From: Planctomycetota bacterium
GTDB taxonomy: Bacteria; Planctomycetota; Phycisphaerae; Sedimentisphaerales; Anaerohalosphaeraceae
Assembly (NCBI GenBank): GCA_016873215.1
Contig: VGXU01000022.1
Span: forward strand, 1-37,836
Reading direction: 5' to 3'
DNA: 37,836 bases
Shown one piece after another: positions 8,535-16,098 of this stretch. The notes beneath the pieces are model-generated. The model was not told where the DNA came from. It worked only from the letters and a program-made list of their open reading frames with translations, and did not search any database. The position numbers and the translations under genes are program-made. Each line of letters opens with the position of its first letter. Position 1 is the stretch's first letter.

Positions 8535-8765
8535 ATTGCACTATCCTGCTATCTTTAAAAATTCCATAATTCTTTAACTCTATTTTCCGTAAAGACTTAC
8601 AGTTTTCACGCCCCGCAAAAATCACGAATTTTCGACACAAATATGCAAGTAGCGGGGTAATTATGGTGGGCTGTTTTTCCGCCCTTGTGGTTCTTTGAAA
8701 TATAGGCTCTGTAGGGTAGGTCATTGACCCACCGATTCCTTCTATGAACTCTTAACTATGGACTC

Positions 8766-8785
8766 TTGGCTTTAAAAAAAGCCAA
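8766..8785. repeat. short hairpin ttggcttt/aaagccaa
   Basis: An 8-bp stem (8766-8773 with 8778-8785) around an A4 loop, followed by a partial third copy (taaagcca) at about 8788. Function unknown. Confidence 0.5.
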
Positions 8786-8863
8786 TCTAAAGCCAAAAAG
8801 TGAGCAAAAATGAATGTCAAATATGCCTCAAAACCCAATTTCAACCCAAACGAACCCATTAAG

Positions 8864-8882
8864 CCAATTGTGGATAACTTTC
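8864..8882 (+). repeat. direct repeat copy 1
   Basis: The 19-base unit ccaattgtggataactttc occurs here and again at 9082-9100. Both copies follow an aaacgaaccca motif and are followed by a similar ggtggc/aggcggc tail, so the true unit is longer than the exact match. Confidence 0.75.
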
Positions 8883-9081
8883 GGGTGGCACATCTTCCCC
8901 GTAAGTGTCAAGACGCAGCGAGAAGGTGTTGTTTTGTTGCTTTTCTTTTCAATCGAAAATCGACAATCATCAATCGTCAATTGCCAGAACGAACCCAATT
9001 TTTTTACGACAAAATATGCGTTATCAGTATCAAAAACGTAGAAATGGAGGCTAAAAACTTACCCAAAAAAACGAAACGAAC

Positions 9082-9100
9082 CCAATTGTGGATAACTTTC
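9082..9100 (+). repeat. direct repeat copy 2
   Basis: Exact second copy of ccaattgtggataactttc, 218 bases after the first. It lies just before the 3' end of the convergent nucleotide-sugar dehydrogenase gene. Confidence 0.75.
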
Positions 9101-9142
9101 AGGCGGCTTGCGCCGCCGCGCTTTTAGAGATTACCGAATTTT

Positions 9143-10783
9143 TTACTTTGTGGTTTTTCGGACCTCTTCTTTAATCCGCTGGATATGGCCTCTGCCGAGG
9201 GCTTTGACTTCACAGCCGAGTTCAAAATACCGGCGTATCCTGTTATCATCAAGTATGCCGAAACAGTCAATGACGGCCAGAGGACGACCCGCCCATTTAA
9301 CAATCTTGTCGGGGTCAAGCTGCAGGTAGGGGCTATGCGGAACGGCCAATATCACCGCATCTGCTCCCTTAATCGCCGTTTGAAGGTCTTTGAGAACCTT
9401 TGTATTCATCAGTTCGTCCTGATTTCGGAAGAATCTCGACCATGAATGGCCGGGGGCGGGATAGGTATCCTGATTTTCCAGTTCGAACCAGTGGTCCAGA
9501 TAGGGGTCGTGTATTCGCATTTCCGCGTTCATCTCGGTCAGCTTTCGTACGACAATCTCGGAACCGCTGTAGCGGGTATCGGCGACGTCCTGACGGTAGC
9601 TTGCCCCGCAGAGCAATACGGAAGCGCCGGCGACCTGTTTTCCCATATTGCGAAGGGCGTCGCGTGTCAAGTCGGCGACGTGCAGGCCCCGCGTATCGTT
9701 GATGTCGATGGCCATCGTTGACATTTTAAATATATCATCACTGAAGCCGAGGATATGTTTATACGCCCAGAAGCCCAGCCCGCCGTCTTTCGGGAGGCAG
9801 TATCCGCCGATGCCGGGGCCGGGGAATATCATATTGCTGTGAGTGGGGCGCATCCGGATGGCATTGATGACTTTTATCAGGTCAACGCCGTTGCGTTCGG
9901 CGAACATGCTCCACTCGTCAAGGAACGCCAGCGTTGTCGCTCGATAGGAGTTTTCCACGATCTTGGTGGTTTCCGATTCGATGGGGCGGTCCATGACGGT
10001 CAGCGGGAATTGTTCGGTATTGAGAACTTCGCGCAGGAATTTTTCCACGCGGGCTCTTGCTTCGGCGTTGCAGCCGGAACAGACGCGCCAGAAATCGCGA
10101 ATGGAGGATACATAGTTTTTGCCCGGCATGACCCGTTCAAAACTGTGGGAAAGCAGCGGTTCGGATTTTATGCCGCGGGCGGAGAAGGCTTTTTTCATTA
10201 TCGGCCAGGCCACAAACTCCGTTGTTCCGGGCGCTACGGTTGTCTCGATGAGCGTCAGGCAGTCCGGCTGGACTTTTTCGCCGATTACCTTCATCGTCGC
10301 TTCCAGCGCCTTCATCTCGGTTGTGCCGGTGCGCATATTGCCGAGTTCACTTTTCGTGTAGTCGCACTGGACATCGATAACGACGCAATCCGCAAGTGCC
10401 AGACAATCGCTGTTGTATGTTGCAGCCAGTGTTTTCTTCTCAAGGACGCAGCGGGATATCATCGGGTCAACTTCCGGGTCTTCGGCCTTGACCGGCGACT
10501 GGCCCCTGTTTATAAGCGGTATCTTCCAATAGCTTCTTGGACTTGGACGCTGGCAGCCGATGACGAATTTGCTGGGCTTGCCGGTCTTTTTATCCACGGT
10601 ATCGGCGATAATGGCGGCCATCACGGCGCCGACAAAACCTACGCCCATGACCACGACGATTTCTTTGCCTTCCGTCCTCGCCTTTTCGACAAGCTCCTGA
10701 ATACGATTGAATTCATCGCGGTATTGGCTCTGTGCAGGAATTTCGAATTTTTCACCCGTCGGACTTATTGAATACTCAACCAT
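9143..10783 (-). CDS. UDP-glucose/GDP-mannose dehydrogenase family protein (long form)
   Basis: A 546-residue NAD-dependent nucleotide-sugar dehydrogenase. The Rossmann motif GVGFVG is at 47-52, an unusual 40 residues from the start. Next come ETTVAPGTTEF (about 180-190), SFERVMPG and the central-domain helix ENSYRATTLAFLDEW (278-291). The catalytic cysteine C329 lies in GGYCLPKD, and the C-terminal UDP-binding domain has GASYRQDVADTRYSGS. Such enzymes oxidise the sugar C6 alcohol to the acid for capsule, O-antigen or exopolysaccharide precursors. Usual length is about 430-450 residues; the excess lies in the N-terminal extension, an insert at about 75-115 and one at about 440-475. AGGGG precedes the ATG. 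The sugar specificity cannot be told, and no polysaccharide cluster flanks it. Confidence 0.9.
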   Translation of the reverse strand: MVEYSISPTGEKFEIPAQSQYRDEFNRIQELVEKARTEGKEIVVVMGVGFVGAVMAAIIADTVDKKTGKPSKFVIGCQRPSPRSYWKIPLINRGQSPVKAEDPEVDPMISRCVLEKKTLAATYNSDCLALADCVVIDVQCDYTKSELGNMRTGTTEMKALEATMKVIGEKVQPDCLTLIETTVAPGTTEFVAWPIMKKAFSARGIKSEPLLSHSFERVMPGKNYVSSIRDFWRVCSGCNAEARARVEKFLREVLNTEQFPLTVMDRPIESETTKIVENSYRATTLAFLDEWSMFAERNGVDLIKVINAIRMRPTHSNMIFPGPGIGGYCLPKDGGLGFWAYKHILGFSDDIFKMSTMAIDINDTRGLHVADLTRDALRNMGKQVAGASVLLCGASYRQDVADTRYSGSEIVVRKLTEMNAEMRIHDPYLDHWFELENQDTYPAPGHSWSRFFRNQDELMNTKVLKDLQTAIKGADAVILAVPHSPYLQLDPDKIVKWAGRPLAVIDCFGILDDNRIRRYFELGCEVKALGRGHIQRIKEEVRKTTK

Positions 10784-10820
10784 TTCATTCCCCTTATAAA
10801 AAATTCTTCCGCGTTATCTT

Positions 10821-10919
10821 CTAAGGCCATCGGCCATTCATCCGGGATTTTGCATATTCAACGATTCGCTGCGCAACTCTGTCCGCCAGTTCGATGATAA
10901 TATCAAAATCTTTCTCGAA
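10821..10919 (-). pseudogene. possible C-terminal gene remnant
   Basis: On the minus strand a 32-codon frame without a start is closed by a TAG at 10823-10821. It reads like the charged, amphipathic C-terminal helix of a real protein (ELADRVAQRIVEYAKSR). An in-frame TAA lies directly upstream. It could be the tail of a lost gene, or chance. The parent family is not recognised. Confidence 0.25.
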
Positions 10920-10938
10920 TTACAACCCACTTTATAAG

Positions 10939-11436
10939 TTATGGTTTCGAGAGGGGGTCGGAGAGGAAATAAGCGCCGAAGCGGAGAGTTGTCTGAGTGT
11001 TCAATATCATCTGAACTTCGGCATAGTGGAGCGGATAGGTAAATTCATCTCCGTATCCATTCTCACAATCGTACTCATTCCACGGGCGATAACACAATGG
11101 GGCGGCAAAAGGTCTGTCGCGGCCATAACTATAATATGGCCATGGATGGACTTCGGTGCGGAAGGATACCTTTTTCTGTCCGACGAGGGGGGTTGGAGGC
11201 GTTTTTCCCTGATATAACCAATTCAATGCCAATGTGCCGGTAATGGCATTGGTTTTGGTGACGGCAGCGGTGTTCGGGTCGGTGACGGAAGGGAGTAATT
11301 TGACAAGTGACATATTCGGGTCACAGATGGTCTGATTCGGGTCTGTGGATATGGTCGCGTGCGCATTGTATGCCGCGGCGAAACCGAGCAAAACATATCC
11401 CGCAATCGTCCATCGGATTATACCGATGTTTATCAT
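10939..11436 (-). CDS. small exported hypothetical protein
   Basis: A 165-residue protein with a signal peptide: hydrophobic IAGYVLLGFAAAYNAHA, with likely cleavage after the final Ala (residue 27). The mature part is rich in Pro, Tyr, Trp and Asn (WPYYSYG, CYRPWNEYDCENGYG) and lacks a recognised domain. Three cysteines occur in the mature chain. The frame extends to a GTG at 11457, but GAAGG lies 6 bases before the ATG at 11436, which was preferred. The gene is isolated, with the dehydrogenase downstream on the same strand. It may be a surface or periplasmic protein of restricted distribution. Confidence 0.6.
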   Translation of the reverse strand: MINIGIIRWTIAGYVLLGFAAAYNAHATISTDPNQTICDPNMSLVKLLPSVTDPNTAAVTKTNAITGTLALNWLYQGKTPPTPLVGQKKVSFRTEVHPWPYYSYGRDRPFAAPLCYRPWNEYDCENGYGDEFTYPLHYAEVQMILNTQTTLRFGAYFLSDPLSKP

Positions 11437-11613
11437 TGCCATCCTTCGATTATACACTTGAAACGGTTTTTATGAGACTGATTATGAACTTATTCGGAAA
11501 CAAATGACCCCTGTTAAAGAAGGACAGTAGTATAATGAAAACGCAGGGATAAGCAAGCAGATTTTCTGAAATCGCGGGGTCAAAACAGGGGGTAAAAAGC
11601 AGGATGAAAAAAG

Positions 11614-11643
11614 GTGTCAAGATGTATAGGATTCTGGTATAAT
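11614..11643 (+). promoter_or_regulatory. sigma-70 promoter of the phasin-ABC1 operon
   Basis: GTGTCA (11614-11619, 4/6), an 18-base spacer and a perfect TATAAT (11638-11643). This gives a leader of about 65 bases before the ATG at 11717. Confidence 0.5.
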
Positions 11644-11716
11644 AAGTTTGGAAGGTCGCGGCGGACAGTCCGCTGCGGCTGAAGCGTCATATCTTACAAC
11701 AACAGGAGAGCCGATT

Positions 11717-12013
11717 ATGTTTGAAACACTGGATAAGTTATTTCTGGCGGGGCTTGGGGCGATGTCGATGACGAAGGAAAAGGCGGAGCAGATTTTTGAC
11801 GAATATGTCAAAAAAGGCGAGGCTCAGCGTGAACACAAGAACGGCTTTGTCAAGGAATTGCTCGATTCGGCCAACAAGACCCGCGCGGATATGGAAAAGC
11901 TGATTTCCGAGCAGGTGAAAAAAGCCATCGCCGCCAATCCCATCGCCACCAAAGAAGACATCAAACGCATTGAGCAGAAGCTGGATCAAATTCTGGCTGC
12001 GAAGGGGAAATAA
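11717..12013 (+). CDS. phasin-like small helical protein
   Basis: A 98-residue protein that is almost entirely helical. It begins with the hydrophobic FETLDKLFLAGLGAMSMT and continues as a charged amphipathic helix with a C-terminal coiled coil (TKEDIKRIEQKLDQILAAKG). This matches the small phasin / polyhydroxyalkanoate-granule-associated family. AGGAG at 11704-11708 lies 8 bases before the ATG; the longer frame from 11648 has no ribosome site. The ABC1 kinase gene starts 3 bases after the stop, so the two are co-translated. No PHA synthase is in the window, so a membrane- or lipid-associated role is as likely as granule binding. Confidence 0.75.
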   Translation: MFETLDKLFLAGLGAMSMTKEKAEQIFDEYVKKGEAQREHKNGFVKELLDSANKTRADMEKLISEQVKKAIAANPIATKEDIKRIEQKLDQILAAKGK

Positions 12014-12016
12014 ACC

Positions 12017-13717
12017 TTGCTGGAACTGTTTGGCGGAATTCGGCGGACGTTTGTCCGGCTGGCCCGGTACCGTCATATTATGACGGTGCTGATGAAGTAC
12101 GGCTTTGAGGAACTGGCGGGTCAGGTGGGCCGGCATTTGAATGTGGGGTTCGGCTCCAAGGGAATTCCTTTAGCGACGCGGCAGGAAATTGCCAAGGCCA
12201 GTCTCGCCCGGCGGGCGCGTCTGGCGATGGAGGAGCTTGGGCCGACGTTTATCAAGCTGGGTCAGTTATTAAGTACCCGGCCGGACTTGCTGCCGGCGGA
12301 GTTTATTGCGGAACTGGAACTCCTGCAGGACCAAGTCAGCCCGGAAAAGTATTCACGCATCCGTGAAGAAATCAAACGTCAACTGGGGGCATATCCGGAA
12401 AATATTTTTGAGCGATTTGACACGGAACCGATTGCCGCGGCCAGTATTGCGCAAGTGCATCGGGCTCGCACGAAAGACGGGCAGGAAGTGGTCGTCAAGG
12501 TGCGCCGGCCTGAGATTGTCAAGACGATTACGGCGGAACTGGAGATTCTGCGTGACCTGGCGAAATTGGCGCGGGGGCGACTGTCCCTCGGGACGGATAC
12601 GACGTTTGACCCGCAGCGAATGGTACGGGAATTTTCGCAGGCGGTGCATAAGGAAGTGGATTTAGCCAATGAACGGCGAAATCAGCAGCGATTCGGGCGG
12701 AATTTTGCCGATGATACGACGGTACACGTTCCGCAGGTGCTGGAGCAATACTGTTCCGAAGGCGTGCTGACGATGGAATATATCGACGGCATCAAGCCTT
12801 CGCAAATTGATAAGCTCACGGCGGCGGGAATGGATTTGAAACTCCTGGCGCGGCGCGGAGCGGATTTTGTGCTCAAGCAGGTATTTGATTACGGTTTTTT
12901 CCATACCGACCCGCACCCGGGAAACTTTTTGGTGATGGCGGATAATGTTTTAGCGCCGCTGGATTTCGGACAGGTGGGCCGGCTGACCAACGAAGATACG
13001 CTTTTATTGCAATATATTGTACTTGCGGTTGTCGATGGTGACGCATGGCGAATCGTGCATGGGCTGGAACGGGCGGAAATGCTTGGCGAGCAGGCCAGCC
13101 TGACAGAACTTGCGCGGGATATTGAGGATATTTTCAATACCTACGCGGGGCTGCCGTTGAAAGATATTCCGTTTCGCGAGGCGCTGGCGCGGGGTTTTGA
13201 CATCATTCGGCGGTATCAACTTGGGGCGCCGCGTGATTTTACGCTGATGCTCAAGAGTCTGATGACGATAGAATCTTTCGCTCGATCGCTGGATTCGGAA
13301 TTTCAGATTATTGAGTGCCTTAAGCCGTACGCTCGTAAATTTGCGATGGAGCAGGTCAGTCCGAAAACGATGCTCGACCAGATTAAGCGGGCAGCAATGG
13401 GGGCGGGCGAACTGGCGGGTCGGCTGCCGGAAGATGCGGCGGCGATTATCAGTAAATTCCGGCGGGGACAATTTAAGGTGCATATTCACCATGAGCATCT
13501 TGAAGAACTGGCACAGACGCTCGATAACAGCTCCAACCGCATCAGCTTTGCGGTGATTATCGCGGCGCTGCTGATCGGGTCGAGCCTTCTGGTGGCACAG
13601 GATGGGACAGTGCTGGGACTCATCAGTCTTCAGGCGCTGGGGGTTCTGGGCTATCTTGTCGCCGCCGTGATAGGAGGGTGGATTTTGGTGTCGATACTGC
13701 GCAGTCGAAAATATTAG
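12017..13717 (+). CDS. ABC1/UbiB/AarF family atypical kinase
   Basis: A 566-residue protein. The family's KxGQ motif is at 80-83 ([13 protein letters not shown]), the Ala-rich loop that replaces the normal glycine loop is at 138-148 ([11 protein letters not shown]) and the ATP-site Lys is K161. The catalytic HTDPHPGNF and metal-binding LDFGQVG follow at about 300-325. Two hydrophobic helices at the C-terminus (about 510-530 and 538-562) anchor it in the membrane, as in UbiB. Family members bind or hydrolyse ATP and support isoprenoid quinone synthesis or lipid homeostasis. The start is a TTG preceded by AAGGGGA. No ubiquinone genes are nearby, so the symbol ubiB is not assigned. Confidence 0.93.
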   Translation: MLELFGGIRRTFVRLARYRHIMTVLMKYGFEELAGQVGRHLNVGFGSKGIPLATRQEIAKASLARRARLAMEELGPTFIKLGQLLSTRPDLLPAEFIAELELLQDQVSPEKYSRIREEIKRQLGAYPENIFERFDTEPIAAASIAQVHRARTKDGQEVVVKVRRPEIVKTITAELEILRDLAKLARGRLSLGTDTTFDPQRMVREFSQAVHKEVDLANERRNQQRFGRNFADDTTVHVPQVLEQYCSEGVLTMEYIDGIKPSQIDKLTAAGMDLKLLARRGADFVLKQVFDYGFFHTDPHPGNFLVMADNVLAPLDFGQVGRLTNEDTLLLQYIVLAVVDGDAWRIVHGLERAEMLGEQASLTELARDIEDIFNTYAGLPLKDIPFREALARGFDIIRRYQLGAPRDFTLMLKSLMTIESFARSLDSEFQIIECLKPYARKFAMEQVSPKTMLDQIKRAAMGAGELAGRLPEDAAAIISKFRRGQFKVHIHHEHLEELAQTLDNSSNRISFAVIIAALLIGSSLLVAQDGTVLGLISLQALGVLGYLVAAVIGGWILVSILRSRKY

Positions 13718-13896
13718 AGCATCTAACAAAATGCCTTTGCATTCAAGCGGCTTATTTTGCGTCCGGCGGCGTTGGCCGGGCCAAAATCGTCCTCGACGTA
13801 GTATTCCGCTACGCCTGCGGCAATTTTGCCCCGTCCGCCTTGCCGGCCACAAAATCGCTCGCTTTCGGTGCGACAATTCATTTTGTTAGAGGCTCT
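13716..13896. repeat. 181-bp element with terminal inverted repeats
   Basis: The ends agagcatctaacaaaatg (13716-13733) and cattttgttagaggctct (13879-13896) are inverted copies with one mismatch. Inside, attttg... and ...caaaat blocks also pair imperfectly, and cgtag/ctacg arms lie at about 13796-13813. The first two bases overlap the TAG stop of the ABC1 gene. It has no coding frame. It may be a MITE-like or REP-type repeat, or a structured transcript end. Confidence 0.7.
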
Positions 13897-13944
13897 TAAA
13901 ATAGTAAAAACCTAAGATAAAAGAAATCAGATAAATACAGCAAT

Positions 13945-13971
13945 AAAAAAGGCGGCTTTTGGGCCGCCTTT
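13945..13971 (-). terminator. intrinsic terminator of rpmA
   Basis: Read on the minus strand, aaaggcggc and gccgccttt form a 9-bp GC-rich stem around a 6-base loop, followed by a T-run (ttttttatt). It starts 24 bases after the rpmA stop codon. Confidence 0.85.
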
Positions 13972-13994
13972 GGAGTTTTGGGTGTAAATAGTTC

Positions 13995-14234
13995 TTAGGG
14001 TTTGACGACATTGACACGTCGGCCGGTCATCTGGACGACGCCGTCGGCGGTTGCGAAAATGGTGTGGTCTCTGCCCATTCCGACATTATAGCCGGGGAAG
14101 AACTTTGTGCCTCGCTGGCGCACAATGATATTGCCGGCGATAACGGACTGGCCGCCCGCCATTTTAAAGCCCAGATACTTCGGCTGACTGTCGCGTCCGT
14201 TTCGTGTTGAACCTTGTCCCTTTTTATGTGCCAT
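13995..14234 (-). CDS. rpmA: 50S ribosomal protein bL27
   Basis: A 79-residue protein starting [16 protein letters not shown], the conserved N-terminus that reaches the peptidyl-transferase centre, followed by [23 protein letters not shown] and [15 protein letters not shown]. There is no Firmicutes-type cleavable N-terminal extension. The length is slightly below the usual 85. GAGGT lies 6 bases before the ATG, and a strong terminator closes the gene. Its usual partner rplU is not next to it, so rpmA appears as a single-gene unit here. Confidence 0.97.
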   Translation of the reverse strand: MAHKKGQGSTRNGRDSQPKYLGFKMAGGQSVIAGNIIVRQRGTKFFPGYNVGMGRDHTIFATADGVVQMTGRRVNVVKP

Positions 14235-14598
14235 ATTGAAACCTCGTACTTTTGTTTCGTTTCTTTCGTTATTTACAAATCAAGAGCTACATAAACTAAC
14301 GATTTCCCCTGGCTTTGTCCAGAAAAAATTTCGGTCTTTGTGGAAATTGTGTAAGTCGTTATATTAAAGAAGGTTAAGATTGAGTATAATGTCACCCCTT
14401 CGGGCTGGAGAGAGAGGAGGATTTATCCATTATTTCGAGGGCCTTTCACCTCCGGCTATTTTATTTGCCCCCTTCGGTGTCTGAAAAAAACAGTTTCTGA
14501 ATTACTTTTGGGTTGTATTTTTTGGGTTTTCTGTTTACCTTTTCGTTTTAAAAGTAAACTGTTTAAGCATTCAAAAGATATACACACAGGAGGCGACA
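14235..14598. other. divergent intergenic region between rpmA and the rhamnulokinase gene
   Basis: 364 bases with no gene. Notable text includes a TATAAT at about 14385, a ccttcggg hairpin near 14397, a GGAGG at about 14416 not followed by a frame, and related aacagtttctg / aaactgttta strings at about 14489 and 14556 that could form an operator. No promoter pair was clear. AGGAGG at 14588-14593 is the ribosome site of the downstream gene. Confidence 0.4.
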
Positions 14599-16071
14599 AT
14601 GAGTAAAGGCGGTTATGCGGCGGTGGATTTGGGTGCCGAGAGCGGGCGCGTCATGCTGGCAGAGATGGACAAGGGTAAACTGACCTTGCGGGAAATGCAC
14701 CGTTTTGCCAATGGGCCGGTCGAGCAGGGGGGCGCTCTTCACTGGGACTTCGACAAGCTGATGAAGGAAATCACGGCGGGGATTCAAAAGACCGCGGCGG
14801 CATGTAAAAATATTCGGAGCATCGGTGTAGATACGTGGGGTGTGGACTTCGGGCTGCTGGACAAGAGCGGGAAGCTATTGGAAAATCCGTATCACTACCG
14901 CGACAGCCGGAACGACGGAATGATGGATAAGGTTTTTTCGATTGTTCCCAGGAATAAAGTATATCAGTACACCGGCATTCAGTTTATGCAGTTCAATTCG
15001 CTGTATCAGTTGTTTGCATACAAGACGCAGAAGCCGGAGGTGGTGGCCAAGGCGGACAAGCTGCTGTTTATGCCGGACTTGATTACCTACGCGCTGACGG
15101 GTTTTGTCGGGGCTGAGTACACAATTGCCAGCACGTCGCAGATGATGGATATGAAGACCGGCAAATGGTCGGATGGATTGCTAAGGGCGCTGGATTTGCC
15201 GCGGGCGATTTTGCCGCAGGTGGTGATGCCGGGGGCCAAAGCGGGTGTGTTGAAAAAAGAGTTGGCTGACAAGCTCGGCTGTGCGCCGATTCCGGTTGTT
15301 GAGGTCGGTTCGCACGATACGGCGTCGGCGGTGGCGGGCGTGCCGGCGGGCGGCGACAAAAACTGGGCGTACCTGTCGAGCGGGACGTGGAGTTTGATGG
15401 GTATTGAAACGCCGGGCGCGATTATCAATGAAAAGAGCCTTTCGCTGGATATGACCAACGAAGGCGGTGTGCTGAATACAATTCGGCTGCTCAAAAATAT
15501 TATGGGATTGTGGCTGGTGCAGGAATGCCGGCGGCATTGGGCGAAAGAGGGCAATGAACTGGATTACGGTCAACTGGCGGAAATGGCCGGGAAGGCCAAG
15601 CCGTTCCAGGGGATTATTAATATTGAACAGCCGGAGTTTATGGCTATCGGGGATATGCCGGTCAAGATTAACGCATACCTTGCCAAAACGGGGCAAAAGC
15701 AGATTCAGGACAAGGGACAGATGATTCGCGTGATTCTGGAAAATCTTGCGGCGCGGTATGCCGAGGTGATGCGAATGCTGGAGACGCTGTCGGGTAAGAA
15801 GATCGAAATGCTGCATATCGTCGGCGGCGGGACCAAAAATGAACTGCTGAATCAATTCACGGCCGATGCGACGGGCAAGACCGTTATCACGGGTCCGGTT
15901 GAGGCGACGGTACTGGGCAATGTTTTGATGCAGGCGGTCGCGGCGGGCGACATCGCCAATCTTTCGGCCGGTCGGAAAATTATCGCCGATTCGTTTGAGA
16001 TGAAGACATATAAACCGTCCGGTTCGGGCGAATGGAAAACGTTTGTGGAGAAATATTGTACGCGAAAGTAA
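14599..16071 (+). CDS. rhaB: rhamnulokinase
   Basis: A 490-residue FGGY-family sugar kinase. The phosphate-binding DLGAESGR is at 10-17, followed by LHWDFDKL, the substrate-site block SIGVDTWGVDFGLLD (about 74-88) and YRDSRN. The C-terminal ATPase lobe has SSGTWSLMGIE, QECRRHW and HIVGGGTKNELLNQF. These are typical of RhaB, which phosphorylates L-rhamnulose for cleavage by RhaD. AGGAGG is well placed before the ATG. No rhamnose isomerase, aldolase or transporter gene is adjacent, so the pathway must be completed elsewhere. Another FGGY deoxysugar kinase (e.g. for fuculose) is possible but less likely. Confidence 0.9.
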   Translation: MSKGGYAAVDLGAESGRVMLAEMDKGKLTLREMHRFANGPVEQGGALHWDFDKLMKEITAGIQKTAAACKNIRSIGVDTWGVDFGLLDKSGKLLENPYHYRDSRNDGMMDKVFSIVPRNKVYQYTGIQFMQFNSLYQLFAYKTQKPEVVAKADKLLFMPDLITYALTGFVGAEYTIASTSQMMDMKTGKWSDGLLRALDLPRAILPQVVMPGAKAGVLKKELADKLGCAPIPVVEVGSHDTASAVAGVPAGGDKNWAYLSSGTWSLMGIETPGAIINEKSLSLDMTNEGGVLNTIRLLKNIMGLWLVQECRRHWAKEGNELDYGQLAEMAGKAKPFQGIINIEQPEFMAIGDMPVKINAYLAKTGQKQIQDKGQMIRVILENLAARYAEVMRMLETLSGKKIEMLHIVGGGTKNELLNQFTADATGKTVITGPVEATVLGNVLMQAVAAGDIANLSAGRKIIADSFEMKTYKPSGSGEWKTFVEKYCTRK

Positions 16072-16098
16072 TACTCGCGTATTCGTGAAGGAGCGAAT

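Larger units (their letters stand above)
8254..9142. other. repeat-rich non-coding region
   Basis: About 890 bases without a credible gene. It is a patchwork of short phrases: a run like aattctaaattctgcatt at 8476, a perfect 15-bp hairpin at 8501-8534, gggt/accc arms around 8715, a ttggcttt/aaagccaa hairpin at 8766-8785, and several copies of an aacgaaccca motif between 8848 and 9086. Short frames here (8512-8724 minus, 8810-9127 plus) have low-complexity translations and no ribosome sites. It looks like accumulated intergenic repeat DNA between two convergent genes. Confidence 0.65.

Noticed and set aside
8512-8724. 70-residue minus-strand frame
   Set aside because: It starts within repeat DNA and ends in the perfect hairpin; no ribosome site or recognisable motif.
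8810-9127. 105-residue plus-strand frame in the repeat region
   Set aside because: The translation simply reads through the aacgaaccca repeats; no ribosome site and no globular pattern.
8254-9142. CRISPR array or tRNA in the repeat region
   Set aside because: The repeats are irregularly spaced, differ in length and have no uniform spacers; no tRNA cloverleaf could be traced.
9755-10771. 338-residue plus-strand frame
   Set aside because: Antisense to the nucleotide-sugar dehydrogenase; no family resemblance.
13004-13876. 290-residue minus-strand frame
   Set aside because: Antisense to the ABC1 kinase and running into the inverted-repeat element; low-complexity basic translation.
14380-14470. 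Riboswitch or leader RNA before the rhamnulokinase gene
   Set aside because: A small ccttcggg hairpin and a stray GGAGG are present, but no known riboswitch core could be matched.
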